DNA of 64,000 nt, from positions 31,287,164-31,351,163 of the forward strand of contig CM055819.1 of assembly GCA_029582265.1 (NCBI GenBank), written 5' to 3'. The translations under genes were made by a program, and so were the position numbers. The DNA comes from Zoroaster sp. YZ-2022. Its lineage: Eukaryota > Echinodermata > Asteroidea > Forcipulatida > Zoroasteridae. Positions 34,516 through 45,687 of the stretch are shown here, piece by piece (within the stretch, counting starts at the first letter, position 1; each line of letters opens with the position of its first letter). The notes below the pieces were generated by a model. That model saw only the letters and a program-made list of their open reading frames with translations. It did not search any database and was not told the DNA's origin.

Positions 34516-35735
34516 GGATGAAAGCATGAAGCAACCGCAAAAATTTTATTTGGTCATGCAACCACATGAGACAACGAAGGTTATGTACATGTATGTGTCT
34601 TGCACTAACTGTTAACTGTTATCTAGACCTCAATTATTGACAATTAGCAGCTGTGGTATCATTGCCAACCAATAAAAGGTTAATGTTATAAATTAGTATT
34701 ATAAAGCCAACCAATATAATTCCTTCAGAGTGTTAATCTGATATATGGTAATAAATATAAAGAGTCTTTGGTGTAGTACATAAATAAATGACAGTAACTC
34801 TGAAAAGTGCGATAAGCATACCGTACATGTACATGTCTTAATTTTTGGGCATGTTTCAACAAACGCTAACATAGACATGGACTTCGACTGATTTTATCCG
34901 GCAGTTGTGGCAGCTTAGATAGGCCAGTTGTAGAATGAAACGACATCTGACCTCTTCTGACCTGTCTGCTCCTTATAAATTGAGCTACTATGTACATGTA
35001 TCTGTCCTTGGTGAATAAATAAAGCTTGGCCGGACAGTTGAGTTACACCTCCAGTATTTTCATTTGCGGACCCTTCATGAAAAAAGACCGGAGTTTATGT
35101 AATTTTAGAAAAAATATCTTGAGGCAGAGTATAAGCAAGATTTGGAAATAGTGCATCCAAATGTGCTATTCTTTGAAGAAAAAAAAGAAGAAAAAACAAA
35201 CAAACAAAAACAAACAGGTGTCCAAATGTTTAACATACAATACTTTGTATTTTTATCACAAATAAAAAACAGGGTGTCCATATGCAAAAAATGGGGCATC
35301 CAAAAGAAACCCAAAGGTATTGCTGGCTCAACACTAACTACAGTGTGTATGCTTGGGGGAAGGTTTTGTTTATATTGTAATGTACTGTTCTATCCCCACA
35401 AAAGGGCCTACGGGTGCTTCTGCCAATTTCAGAACAAACAAAAAAATGTTTTCTCTCCAAGGTGGTTACTGATGGCTACTCCTTTAACTTGTAATCGGTG
35501 AATTCCTTGCAATAACAAATGTCTATACCCATAGGAGAATTAGCTTGATGGAAGCTAATGTCAGTTCTGTCTCTTCTCAACAATAATCCCTTCAAGAATG
35601 CTATGTCTATTTCACAGATTACCTTTTCTCATTAGAGAGAAGATTTTTTTGTTACCTGTACTCGCCTCATGGTGCTGTATTCCTTGAGTGTACTAGACTT
35701 GCTACAAGTCTGTTGTTCTGTGTCTTTTTCATAGA
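34516..35735. other. No recognised gene
   Basis: AT-rich intronic sequence. GGGTGTCCAAA-type words near 35215-35300 also occur near 16430-16520, so part of it is a dispersed repeat. Confidence 0.35.
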
Positions 35736-35739
35736 TTAA

Positions 35740-35981
35740 AACCCAAACTACCCCAGTCCTGCAAAATCTTCCAAGGGGCACTTTTTTTGGGAAAAAAAAA
35801 TCAGCACTGTTGGAAACTGGTACTTTCACCTCTTCAAATGGGACAAAATTACTACTTGGCAAGAAGTACAAGGCCATCAGTGCTGAATATGAAACAGAAA
35901 GATCAATGAAAATGCATGGTGCATTTTGAAGATGTTGATCCAAAAGTGGATGATTCAGGAAGGTTCCTTGGGGGGTTAGGG
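35740..35981. mobile_element. TTAA-flanked MITE family C
   Basis: Between TTAA at 35736-35739 and 35982-35985. Shares CCTGCAAAATC, AAGGGGCACTTTTT, ACTTTCACCTCTTCAAATGG and GATTCAGGAAGGTTCC with the other family-C copies. Somewhat shortened near the right end. Confidence 0.75.
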
Positions 35982-36079
35982 TTAAATTATATGATTTAAC
36001 AAAGGATCTGAGTACTTGTACAGGAGTACTTGCACTGTACAGGTTAATCTTCCTAGCTCCTTTTCCACTTTACTCTCAT

Positions 36080-36180
36080 TAATGACAATAAAATAAGCTG
36101 ACAACTTTCACAGGTTTGGTACCTTCTCCTTCTCTCGATTCTTATACAGCATTCACAGACATTTCACCAGTGACCAGTGT
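36080..36180 (+). repeat. Dispersed repeat D1 flank fragment
   Basis: CTGACAACTTTCACAGGTTT, TCTCGATTCTTATACAGCAT and AGACATTTCACCAGTG: the D1 flank followed by a 59-bp-type fragment and the downstream end. Confidence 0.5.
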
Positions 36181-36487
36181 ACAATTCCTTTTCAAAACAA
36201 CCATTAAATCTCAGCATATAGCCCGAAGGAGTTCTTAAAACAGTTTCAATAACTCCTTAGGATGTTAAGGGGGCCATCAAGGAGACTGAATGATTGGGGT
36301 AATTAGGGTCAGCTTTTGTGAACAGGGGATGATCCTTAGAGAAAAGGATTTACCCTGGCATCTCTGAAGGAGGTTTCCAAAGCTATTACAGATCATTTTA
36401 GTCGCTGTTATGTTCTTAATTATTCCCCATCAGATTGAGGTCAGTCTTTGTTGGGTGGATTCAGTCAGACTTAAGTTTTCAATTAAA

Positions 36488-37160
36488 GGGAAGGTGCAAC
36501 ATTGGTAATTGTTGGCCAAACTGCTTCTGTGAGTATGCTTACTCTCTTTGAATCAAGATATACATTGAAGGGAAGGTACAGCATTGGTCATGTTGGCCAA
36601 ACTGCTTCTATGAGTATGCTTACTCTCTTTGAATCAAGATATACATTAAAGGGAAGGTACAACATTGGTAATGTTGGCAAAACTGCTTCTATGAGTATGC
36701 TTGCTCTCTTTGAATCAGGATGTACATTGAAGGGAAGGTACAACATTGGTAATGTTGGCCAAACTGCTTCTATGAGTATGCTTACTCTCTTTGAATCAAG
36801 ATGTACATTGAAGGGAAGGGACAACATTGGTAATGTTGGCAAAACTGCTTCTATGAGTATGCTTACTCTCTTTGAATCAAGATGTACATTGAAGGGAAGG
36901 TACAGCATTGGTAATGTTGGCCAAACTGCTTCTATGAGTATGCTTACTCTCTTTGAATCAAGATACATTAAAGGGAAGGTACAGCATTGGTCATGTTGGC
37001 CAAACTGCTTCTATGAGTATGCTTACTCTCTTTGAATCAAGATATACATTGAAGGGAAGGTACAGCATTGGTCATGTTGGCAAAGCTGCTTCTATGAGTA
37101 TGCTTACTCTCTTTGAATCAAGATATACATTGAAGGGAAGGTACAACATTGGTAATGTCA
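36488..37160. repeat. Minisatellite, 81-bp unit, about 8 copies (inverted orientation)
   Basis: Reverse-complement orientation relative to the arrays at 15.7 and 23.5 kb: GAAGGGAAGGTACAGCATTG, TGTTGGCCAAACTGCTTCTA, TGAGTATGCTTACTCTCTTT. Period 81 bp. Gives open frames of 177 (plus) and 126 (minus) codons that are repeat artefacts. Confidence 0.95.
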
Positions 37161-37276
37161 AGTATGCATACTATGAATCAAGGGTGACATTCAACAACCA
37201 ACTTGTCTAATAAGTCATTGGAAAATGTGGAGAAAAAATTGTCATCCTTCAACTTTTTGTCCTTGAAGGACATTAA

Positions 37277-37521
37277 CCAGTTCGCGTCGGAGGCCGTGTA
37301 TACACGTAATTTTTTTTTGCACCACGGATCGGAGAGTGTCTAAACACGCCACAGGAAACTCCGGAATATTTGTATGCGTGCTCGGTTCAGCCATGCGTGC
37401 ACAGTGACATGCTCGGAAGTGCCGGCCACCCGCTGTGGAAGCTTCCATTCACGGTGTGTGTGGGAAAAAGAAACCCGCCACAGGGGCCCAGAAAAACTTT
37501 TTTATTCCCGATGCGAACTGG
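37277..37521. mobile_element. TTAA-flanked MITE family A, inverted copy
   Basis: TTAA at 37273-37276 and 37522-37525; ends CCAGTTCGCGTCGG and CCGATGCGAACTGG. High identity to 276-519 in the opposite orientation. Almost perfect terminal repeats. Confidence 0.85.
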
Positions 37522-37529
37522 TTAACAAA

Positions 37530-38095
37530 TGTTTTTTTTAATTTATTTATTTTTTTAATTTATTTTTTATGTGTTTTCTCTGAATATAAGAACACTTCAG
37601 ACATAAGAATTATTCAGAATGACTTTACCAACTATGTACACATCAAGATAACTTTCGGATAATAATTCAGTAATTTTTTAAACAGTTAATTACGAACCTT
37701 GTACCTTCTCTTTATGAAAATAGGCTGCCCTTCAGAGGAACAGGCTGAACCTCTTCAGATTAGAAACAAGGACAGAGAAAATACCCTAACCACTCCCCCC
37801 CCCCCCCCCCAAGCTTGTTGGCTTGGGTGCCTGACTCAGCACTGATTTGCTAATAATAACAGGCTGAAACCATAGAGCAAGGCTAGTAAGACCTAGAGGA
37901 AAGGCTCTGGGTACTAGACATGTTGGGTTTCATTGGCTGAAGTGGGTGTGGTATGCCCTGTAAATGTATCAATAGTGCATATAGCTGGTACGCTTTGAGT
38001 GTTTGCTATACTCCCAAGGTTGAAATACTCAAAAAGTTAGCCCAAGAATGTCAGGCGTCTATCAAGAGGCTCACAGTGGGATTTCTGTATTCAGG
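37530..38095. other. No recognised gene
   Basis: Intronic sequence with a C run near 37793-37810. Nothing supported. Confidence 0.35.
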
Positions 38096-38100
38096 TTTAA

Positions 38101-38408
38101 CCCTCATACTACTACAAGGGTCAAAATCAGTCCAAATGATGATGTACTTGTCAAGGTATATCTAGTGCACTTAAAAGTCAAACACTGTCAAACCTTGTGT
38201 AGGAAGTACATTTACAGGTTAAAATGAGTTGACCGTTTTTGACTGGTAAAAGCATTGTCTGGTATTGTTCAGGGTGGTCAAAATGACAGTAAAAACCAGT
38301 CAAAAATGCCCCTGTGTGCACATTTGGGTCAACAGTCAAAACAGGCACTTGACTGATTTTGACTTCTATAGCTACTTGCCACTAAAGTGCATCTCTATAG
38401 CAGGAGTG
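38101..38408. mobile_element. TTAA-flanked MITE family F, TCAAAATCAGTC interior
   Basis: TTAA at 38097-38100 and 38409-38412, with termini CCCTCATACTA and TAGCAGGAGTG. Complete partner of 29575-29850. Confidence 0.75.
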
Positions 38409-38412
38409 TTAA

Positions 38413-38940
38413 TACACAGAAGGTTTTTGTTGTGTCACCCAAGTGTTTCTCAGTTGGGGTCTTTTGGTATCGTCATCGGGAGAATAGGATTTCAATCAGG
38501 ATAAAATCTCCCAATTGGGATACATGTAGTTTAGTTTACATCAAAATCCACTTGAGCTTTGATAGGACCGTGTCACCATGGTACATGTAGGACCTAGGTC
38601 TGTGCTGATACCTGTTTTTGGTGTCACCCAAGGGTTTTCCCGATTGGGGTCTTTTGTTATCCTCATTGGGAGAATAGGGTTTTAAACAGGATACAAATAT
38701 CTCCTCATTGGGATAGTTTAGTTAACATCGACCCTCGTGAGCCTCAGTATGGCAGAAGGTTTTGGTGTCACCCAAGAGTTTTCCCAATTGGGGTCTTTTG
38801 GTGTCCTCATTGGGAGAATGGGGTTTTAAACAGGATACAAACTCCTCCCAATTGGGATAGTTCAAACCCCATAAGCTTTGATAGGACCATGTCACCATGG
38901 TACATGTAGGACCTAGGTCTGTGCTGATACCTTGTATTAA
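38413..38940. repeat. Tandem repeat, three core copies of mixed length
   Basis: Three copies of GTGTCACCCAAG, CAATTGGGGTCTTTTGG and CATTGGGAGAATAGG, with a second shared block (GATAGGACC, TGTCACCATGGTACATGTAG) present twice. It fills the gap between two TTAA elements exactly. Confidence 0.8.
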
Positions 38941-38944
38941 TTAA

Positions 38945-39254
38945 CCCTCCTACAATCAGTGCAATTTTTGAAACAACCCGTTCAGGCCACTCCAAGCCAT
39001 TAGCTGTTGCCAGTGGCCTCCTATGGTTACCCTTCTGTGCACTGTCACACCACTGAGATTGCAGGGTAAAGTGGTCTCCCATAGATACATTGCAGGCCAT
39101 ACTAATATGTTCAAACATTTACAGTGGCCTTGGGTGGCACACAGTTGATTTTGTAAGATTACTTGGAAAGGACAGCAGGCTTGTACATGTATGTACTGAA
39201 GGTTGCTCAAGAGCAGAATTTTGTGGATCGGAGTGGCCTCCATGTATAGGAGGG
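38945..39254. mobile_element. TTAA-flanked MITE family F, GTGGCCT interior
   Basis: TTAA at 38941-38944 and 39255-39258. Ends CCCTCCTACAA and ATAGGAGGG. The interior uses AGTGGCCTCC/GGCCACTCC words in both orientations, unlike the other family-F interiors. Confidence 0.8.
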
Positions 39255-39258
39255 TTAA

Positions 39259-39960
39259 GGTTATATGGCTGCAGTGGTGCATGCAGTTGGCATTCTTATT
39301 AGATACTTTGCAAATAAATTCACCAAGAGTTTGTGTAAATCCTTTGATAAATTTCCAGTAATTTACACAGGAAAAACAACCTTAAACATTCGGAATGTGG
39401 CTGGAACTCATTCATTGTAGTGGATGGCTTAAACCAGGATGCGTAATTAAATGAATCAAATTGACCAGAAAGTCTATCAGGCACGTCAACATATCAAGGA
39501 GAGAATCTGCAAGGACATACAAAGGATGTTTGTTTTCTTTTCAATGATCTTTTTTCAAAGGAGATCAGCGGTTCATTTGGCTGTAAAAGCCGGGCTCGGC
39601 TTAAAGAGGGATGGTTCAAACACGGTGTGGTACCATCATAGGGTGATGGGGCTAGGACTGATGGTGTTGTCCTTGCTTTAATTAAAAAGATGTTGGCTCG
39701 GGTCGGGAATGCAACAATGAGATTTATTTCCTCGTTTCGATTTGACGAGCTTGAGATGTGGAATCGAGCGTGCTTCTTTGAAACGTTGATGCCTTCACTG
39801 GGGGATGAAATGAGTTTGTGCGTCGGTTTTTCACCAGCCAACTCTGTTATCAAAGAAACATTATTTATCTCAACTGCTGTAGTTGATAATCATTGAGGAT
39901 GGAGTCGGTCAAAACAGATTTATGTTCCTACTGCGCTACTCTCTCCAGGAGAGCAGAAAT
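39259..39960. other. No recognised gene; apparently single-copy
   Basis: Sequence around 39590-39890 is less repetitive, with an open minus-strand frame of 119 codons that I do not recognise. It could be a conserved non-coding element or an undetected exon. Confidence 0.3.
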
Positions 39961-39967
39961 GCTTTAA

Positions 39968-40241
39968 CCCTAACCCCCTAGGTATTCTGGCTAGGAAACT
40001 TACTGAATCCTCCAAAATCCTTCAGTGCACTTTTGGAAACATGCCTTTATCTTCAAAATGCACCATCCATTTTATTTTCGTTGATTTTTCATATTCAGCA
40101 CTTACATGTATGGCCTGTACTTCTTGCCAGGTCGTAATTTTGTCCCATTTGAAGAGGTGAAAGCACCAGTTTCCAACAGTGCTGAATTTCTCCCAAAAAG
40201 TGCCCCTTGGAGGATTTTGCAGGATTTGGGTGTTGTTAGGG
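39968..40241. mobile_element. TTAA-flanked MITE family C, inverted
   Basis: TTAA at 39964-39967 and 40242-40245; CCCTAACCCCCTAGGTATTC on the left, TTTGGGTGTTGTTAGGG on the right. Opposite orientation to 11643-11989. The following 130 bp (40246-40375) match 30370-30510 inverted, so a larger repeat surrounds this element. Confidence 0.8.
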
Positions 40242-40375
40242 TTAAAGGGAACAGTGTAGTCAAGGTTCTACTATCAAAAGGCGGAGATTTTATAGCTGGA
40301 CACTTTTTAAGTTCAGAAATTGTGAATTGTATGAAATAAAAATTGCACAATTGTATGCCAGAGCATGTGTTGAGT

Positions 40376-41255
40376 TTGATATTTTTTTAAATTCTGTGAC
40401 TCTTGTGTCATCCACCATGGGGGAGCTATCCTTTAGAGTTCCAGTGGCCCAAGACATGCAGCAAATACTAGGCACATGCCGTCTGCATGAAATGGTCAAC
40501 AATAATGTTCCCCTTTTTGGGAGTATCGCTGATGAATAACCAAACATTAGTTGTAGTAGAGTGCATTGTTTAGATTCAGCAAAACAAAACTGATTTGTTC
40601 AAATAATTCAACAATTGGAGACTTTCGATACAGTGTGCGATGCTCGAAATTTACATAAACAATGGAAAAAGGACCATTTAGTCTGCTGCCACCTATTTAT
40701 TGTCCTTTAAAAAAAACGTAATAATAAAAAATTGAAAACAAAAAATTATTTTCTTTAACAAAATTTTTTTAAATGCAACAAAATATTTATTTTATTTCAA
40801 AAATTAAAAAAGAAGACAAAACCTTTGATAAATGTATGTTTTAATCATTTGCTTTGAAATGAGTTTGAATCAGTCTGTAATTTTTTGCTGTTTCTAAACA
40901 GGCTTTTGCATGTACATGTACCGTTGATCCATCTTATCCGTCTTTCAATTGGATGGAATCACTCAAACACCTTTGTAAGTAAATTGATTGAAAATTTGAT
41001 TGAAACATTGATTGAATTTGAAGTGGTGGATAGATATTGCTTGAAAATGATTTTGATGTGAAGGTGACGATAAAACAATTTCTCCATAAAATGTTTGGTT
41101 GTTTAATGTTTTCCTTTTGAAAGTAAATGGGAGAGTATCATACCCATCAAAAAACAAAAAATTCTCCCGCAAAAGTGTTTTTGATCTATATACTATGTCT
41201 GAAGTAATGACCAAATGTATGACCGATTCGGTTAAAATTATCTAGCAGTTACAAG
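40376..41255. other. No recognised gene (septin intron)
   Basis: AT-rich. Nothing supported. Confidence 0.35.
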
Positions 41256-41261
41256 GGATGT

Positions 41262-41650
41262 TAGGGCCCCCCCAAAAAAGTCTCCGGTTTCTGGTCATCG
41301 GTCAGCTTCAAAATCGGTGCAGTGACACGTTTTTTTGTTTTTGTGGGGGCATCTTTTGTTTTGCGAACAGGGAAATACGTAATACCGTACATATATATGC
41401 GGGGACCAAATTTCCCATGTACAAAGTATGGTGGCTAAGAGAGGCCTCACGAATTGGGCGTTCATACCCCTATGTGAAAAAGTTGTTTAAAACACAGCAC
41501 GGCAGAATTCTAATCGATCCAGCACTTTTGGCTGCAACTGGACATTGTTTGATAACAAACAAAAAAAGAAAATTAAAAATGCTGACGCGCTGGTCTGAGG
41601 CGACCCCTGCAGAGGCCAGAAACCGGAGACTTTTTTTTTTTGGCCTTAAT
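41262..41650. mobile_element. MITE family G, copy 3
   Basis: Left GGGCCCCCCCAAAAAAGTCT then CCGGTTTCTGGTC; right GGCCAGAAACCGGAGAC, T's and GGCC. Contains TACAAAGTATGGTGGCTAAG. It lies about 115 bp before the septin exon at 41765. Confidence 0.85.
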
Positions 41651-41764
41651 AGCAGGGCAGATTTTTTTCAGGGGATGGTAAGCAGCATTACTTTTCCTTC
41701 GTTAAGCAATCACTCATAGGATGTACTTCGTTTGAGTTATTTTGATTATTTTGTCTATCGACAG

Positions 41765-41938
41765 GTGTGGTGAAATTTGTGGATTTCGTATCGATCATGT
41801 CGGAAGCCATGGCGGAGACAACCAACTGGGGCAAACTACAGACCGAGGTCAAAGGTTACGTTGGCATCGACACCATACAAGAACAGATCCGAAAGAAGGC
41901 TCTCAAGAGAGGGTTTGAGTTTAACATCATGGTTGTAG
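41765..41938 (+). CDS. SEPT9: Septin (SEPT3/9/12 group), exon with start of GTPase domain
   Basis: The acceptor TTTTGTCTATCGACAG precedes a 174-nt exon whose donor is GTAG then GTGAGG. It encodes YVGIDTIQEQIRKKALKRGF, then EFNIMVVG, the lead-in to the septin G domain; the P-loop is completed by the next exon. In human SEPT9 the corresponding segment also begins YVGID and ends FNIMVVG. Two in-frame ATGs, at 41797 and 41809 (GCCATGGCG, an excellent start context), could serve isoforms that begin here. The frame is also open to the acceptor and in phase with 26231-26374. From 41797 the protein would be 327 residues. Septins form GTP-binding hetero-oligomeric filaments at the cell cortex and cytokinetic ring. 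Confidence 0.9.
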
Positions 41939-43310
41939 GTGAGGAACGATTAAAATGTAGATTTGTTTTACTCCTGACACGTCAGACCAAATTCCGACTC
42001 GAGGCCCATTTTGAGCAATTCTAAGTAAGGCGAAATTTTGTGTTACTTTGACTCAGGACTCAGTTGTTAGTGAAATCAAATTCATACTAGATTATAGTGA
42101 CTCCAACTCATCAGCAGTGGATCAGACTCGGACACAATTTAGAGACACGGACGTGGACTCAGACTCGAGGTTTGAGGACTCGAAAGTTTGTTGAGATGGC
42201 CATGCGGAGCATAGGGTTATGTGTTCACCACGTGCAATGAATTGCCCATTTTGCTCATGTAATGGACACAGCGTCATCTGTCTATGGAACTAAACTGCCA
42301 ACTTCCGTTGTGTCTGCCCAATCCCCGATGCAGTCCAAGAGCAGACTGTATCCACCGACTCTATACGCTAAGACCAGAGAACGGCAGTTTTTACTTGCGC
42401 ACAGCTGCACCAGTGCACATCTTCACCATGTACACTATTAGTATTAAAAATATCGTGTTCCTGCTTGATTGCAACACAGTATGACTATACTCCTACAGGA
42501 ATGTACTTCACTGGAAGACTAAGACACAGATTTTTGCAACAGAACATGTTCAGTGCACATTTTCTCAATGAGAATGCCAATCAAAATCAGTAACAGTGCT
42601 GTTAACATGTAGTGTGCGAAAACACTTTATTTACATGTAGAAACACAATTGGAGAGGGAACACTATTTTTTTTGATCATGCACGGCAACAATGAGAAAAT
42701 TATCCAAACTCCAATTTGCTAATCCCTGTCCCCACCTCTCTCCTCGACTACCCACAAGGTCATATGATTTTTCACTTTCTTCAGAATTCGGATTAAAAGC
42801 AAAATAGTGCATTCCAAAGTGCATGCTGTCCCATCCATCATGCAAGTCGCCCACCGAAATATTGCAAAAAATCCCAATAGATTGTCAACCAGCAATGTGT
42901 AAAACATATAAACATCTTTCCTTCCCAAAGGCTGCGCTGGTGTCGTTCCCATTGCAATCCATTTGTAATGTGAAATACACATGCAGTAGATGATATTCCC
43001 ATTAGGTCTGCTGCATACCTGTAACTCGACCTCATTTCTGTAATATCTTCAGAATTAGAGAATAAGTGTATACATGCACTACTACGTTAAGCTTCCAATC
43101 AATGAACTCAAATAAGCACAGTGCATACCCATATGTGACTCACAGACTGTGTAATCTTTCCATCGCTTCACCCCCCCCCCCCCCAAAACAAGGTCAAAAA
43201 ACTAACATGACTAAGTCATCTAAAATAAATGTATCGATATAATAAAAAAATTGCATAAATTGTTGAAATGTTTTCCAAATTATTGTAAGGGGGGTAGGGA
43301 AAACAACCTG
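41939..43310. other. Septin intron, no recognised element
   Basis: At 42040-42190 the words GACTCAGGACTCAG, GGACTCAGACTCGAGG form a degenerate GACTC-rich repeat; related runs occur at 56545-56630 and 63238-63305. The rest is unassigned. Confidence 0.4.
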
Positions 43311-43317
43311 ACATAAA

Positions 43318-43552
43318 TGTGACCCGCTCTGGCGAAACCCGAAACTTCTCAGAAATTCACCATAATGCGTAACAGCGTCAAAGACTGACCCCAGGGCCGG
43401 GGACCAGTTTTCATGTCACCATATGTAGGTCATTTTCTCTAGATTTTAATGGAAAAATAATAATCCTGAAACGTTGTTAATTTTCACGATAAATTTGGGA
43501 TGTCACTTTTGAAAATTGGGTCCAAGTTTAGGGTTTTGCCAGAGCCAGTCAC
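43318..43552. mobile_element. MITE family H (TGTGACYSGCTCTGGC termini)
   Basis: Inverted ends TGTGACCCGCTCTGGCGAAA and TTTTGCCAGAGCCAGTCACA. A relative at 60012-60222 shares the right-hand part (AAAATTGGGTCCAAGTTTAG). A more distant relative is at 47952-48317. Confidence 0.7.
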
Positions 43553-44000
43553 AACTTGCTGTACCTGCTGCTAGATACGGAAGTTGGCAACCAATAAAGC
43601 TTGGTGGTTGTGAGGTAAAGAGGTCTCCACTAATCCTAACTCCCAAGGCCCATTTGCTTTATACACATAACCTGAATCCTCCAAAATCCTACCACAAGAA
43701 ACCCACTAAATATTATATACCTCATTACACCCACCCCCCACCCCCCCCCCCAAATGTTGACCCACTGGAAAAATCTGAACTACGCCACTGCACCTGCAAT
43801 TAAATACATGAAGTTGATATGTTAATAATTAAAACCACCAATTTTGGGGCAGGTTAACCCAAATTTCTTTGCAGCTTCTTCAACAGCAAGAACCTTTTTA
43901 AGTCAAAATCAAAGAGTCCGTTTTTATAGTTTTTGGCCACATTTTGATAATCTGTTTCCATAACTTTGATACACAGTGCATATTGTGCATCTCCTCTGCA
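43553..44000. other. Intronic repeat fragments
   Basis: At 43625-43690 an inverted fragment of the 44-bp minisatellite unit (CCCATTTGCTTTATACACAT). A C-rich run near 43730-43752. No gene. Confidence 0.4.
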
Positions 44001-44002
44001 CC

Positions 44003-44068
44003 GTGGTGCAAGTGCTATGCCTTAAGCAGGAGGTAGTGGGTTCAAATCCCACCCAAATCTTCTGTGGA
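44003..44068 (+). repeat. tRNA-like pseudogene / SINE head
   Basis: TGGTGCAAGTGC resembles an A box and GGGTTCAAATCCCACC a B box with T-arm stem, about 40 bp apart. There is no convincing full cloverleaf, so I call a tRNA-derived remnant. Confidence 0.45.
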
Positions 44069-44468
44069 ATTTAAAAGATCTTTGTTTACATTGCTGAGCC
44101 GCAGCTAGGAAATGCCAATGAAAACCACACATTTTTGTTGGTTTAGTTTTCAAAACAAATTGTTGACATTATTTTCCTGGGCAGGGAAAGGGGGAACTAG
44201 AGCGCGCTTTCTCAACTCCAAAATTTACTTGGATTTTACTGGCATTTTACTTACATGTATACTGACACATGTGTAACCGTTTTACACCATACGTACACCT
44301 TAAGCAATAACATGCAAATCTCACTCAGCATTCAACCAATTTTGGGATTCTGTAAGAAAGTTAGCATGGGATTAATTATGAGTAGGGTAGGTCTGCAGAG
44401 GTTTTTGATATTTGTAAATTTATCTAATAAATTGAGTTTTATTTTATTTTTATTTTTTTAAATCTCAG

Positions 44469-44603
44469 GTTCAAGTGGTTTAGGCAAGTCTACATTAGTC
44501 AATACACTCTTCAAAGCAAAGGTCAGTCGGAGGTCATGTTCAGCAGAGAAGGACCAGCTACCATTCATTCCAAAGACTGTTGAAGTGCAGTCAATAAGTC
44601 ACG
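44469..44603 (+). CDS. SEPT9: Septin, exon completing the P-loop (G1) and switch I
   Basis: The acceptor TTTTTTTAAATCTCAG precedes a 135-nt exon (2 nt, 44 codons, 1 nt). With the previous exon it completes G-SSGLGKST, the GxxxxGKS P-loop that binds GTP phosphates, followed by LVNTLFKAKVSRRS. Switch I is FIPKTVEVQSISH. The Thr in PKT aligns with the Thr that septins of active GTPase groups keep and SEPT6-type septins lose, so this subunit is probably hydrolytic. The donor is CACG then GTAAG. From here the sequence enters a tandem array that repeats these last exon bases and the donor. Confidence 0.92.
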
Positions 44604-44864
44604 GTAAGATACAAAGCATCAACGTGAGTGACTAAAGCCCTGTCTGTCGGTCAGTAAGTCACGGATAAAGATACGAAGCATCAACGTGAGTGACTAAAGC
44701 CCTGTCTGTCGGTCAGTAAGTCACGGTAAGATACGAAGCATCAACGTGAGTGACTAAAGCCCTGTCGGTCGGTCAATAAGTCACAGTAAGATACGAAGCA
44801 TCAACGTGAGTGATTAAAGCCCTGTCTGTCGGTCAGTAAGTCACGGTAAGATACAAAGCATCTA
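44590..44864. repeat. Tandem array, about 60-bp unit, that includes the exon end and splice donor
   Basis: The unit contains GTCAGTAAGTCACGGTAAGA, GCATCAACGTGAGTGACTAA, GCCCTGTCTGTCG. The first unit holds the real donor (GT at 44604). Downstream donor-like sites are at 44726, 44786 and 44846; the copy near 44664 is broken (CACGGATAAG). Five units in all. The array is cut at its right end by the mariner-like element at 44865; remnants resume at 45690-45720. Confidence 0.9.
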
Positions 44865-45687
44865 CACTCCTCAAAATAAAATAAGGGTCAAAAGTATTTT
44901 TGTGAAAAATGTTGACCAAGTCAGGACATAGAAACATTTTTAGTAAGGGTAATGGGCTAAAGGTTGATCTGCAACATTTTAAGCACTTTTCACATGGTTT
45001 GCATGTCTATTGGCTTAGAAACTGACAGATCATGTGACAAGACACAAAAATGCTGATAACAGGTTCATGATGTCGCAATCAAGTTTGGCACATCTGCTTT
45101 ATTTTTCTTCAAGACTTAATGAGATTCCCCACACATAATCAATAGGATTCTGCACTTGATAGAGTAAAGTTAAACAGTGGGTTAACCAGCATGGAAGCTG
45201 TAGGGATGAGGGACCCCTTGAGCCCCTCCCTATTTTGAAGACTTTCCCACCAGTTGATATTCTCTCCCTGTCATAAACTTTGGCAAATCAACATTATTTC
45301 TGTATGTTTTGAGACTTAAAGTTAATGTCAGTATGAGGTTGCATGACCCCTGACTCGCACACATTCCGTACAACGCCTCCTCATGGACTGTACTGTGTAC
45401 CCAGTGTTGAATCCTGTTGACAACATCTCAGTAACACCCCACAAAAGAAATAAAGCAGATGTGCCAAACTTGATTGCGACATCATGAACCTGTTATCAGC
45501 ATTTTTGTGTCTTGTCACATGATCTGTCAGTTTCTAAGCCAATAGACATGCAAACCATGTGAAAAGTGCTTAAAATGTTGCAGAGCAACCTTTAGCCCAT
45601 TACCCTTACTAAAAATGTTTCTATGTCCTGACTTGGTCAACATTTTTCACAAAAATACTTTTGACCCTTATTTTATTTTGAGGAGTG
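44865..45687. mobile_element. Tc1/mariner-like foldback element, 823 bp, long terminal inverted repeats
   Basis: TA at 44863-44864 and 45688-45689. Inverted arms of about 240 bp start CACTCCTCAAAATAAAATAA and end TTATTTTATTTTGAGGAGTG, with almost perfect complementarity. The loop of about 340 bp has no recognisable transposase. It is inserted inside the array that starts at septin exon 44469. Confidence 0.85.

Noticed and set aside
36502..37035. 177-codon ORF with repeated LTLFESRYTLKGRY
   Set aside because: It is the 81-bp minisatellite read through; the opposite strand is open too, and there is no start context, splice site or conserved domain.
41258..41719. 153-codon ORF just before the septin exon
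   Set aside because: It runs through MITE family G and shows no protein similarity I recognise.
44003..44068. Genuine tRNA gene
   Set aside because: Boxes are present but no full cloverleaf could be drawn by eye.
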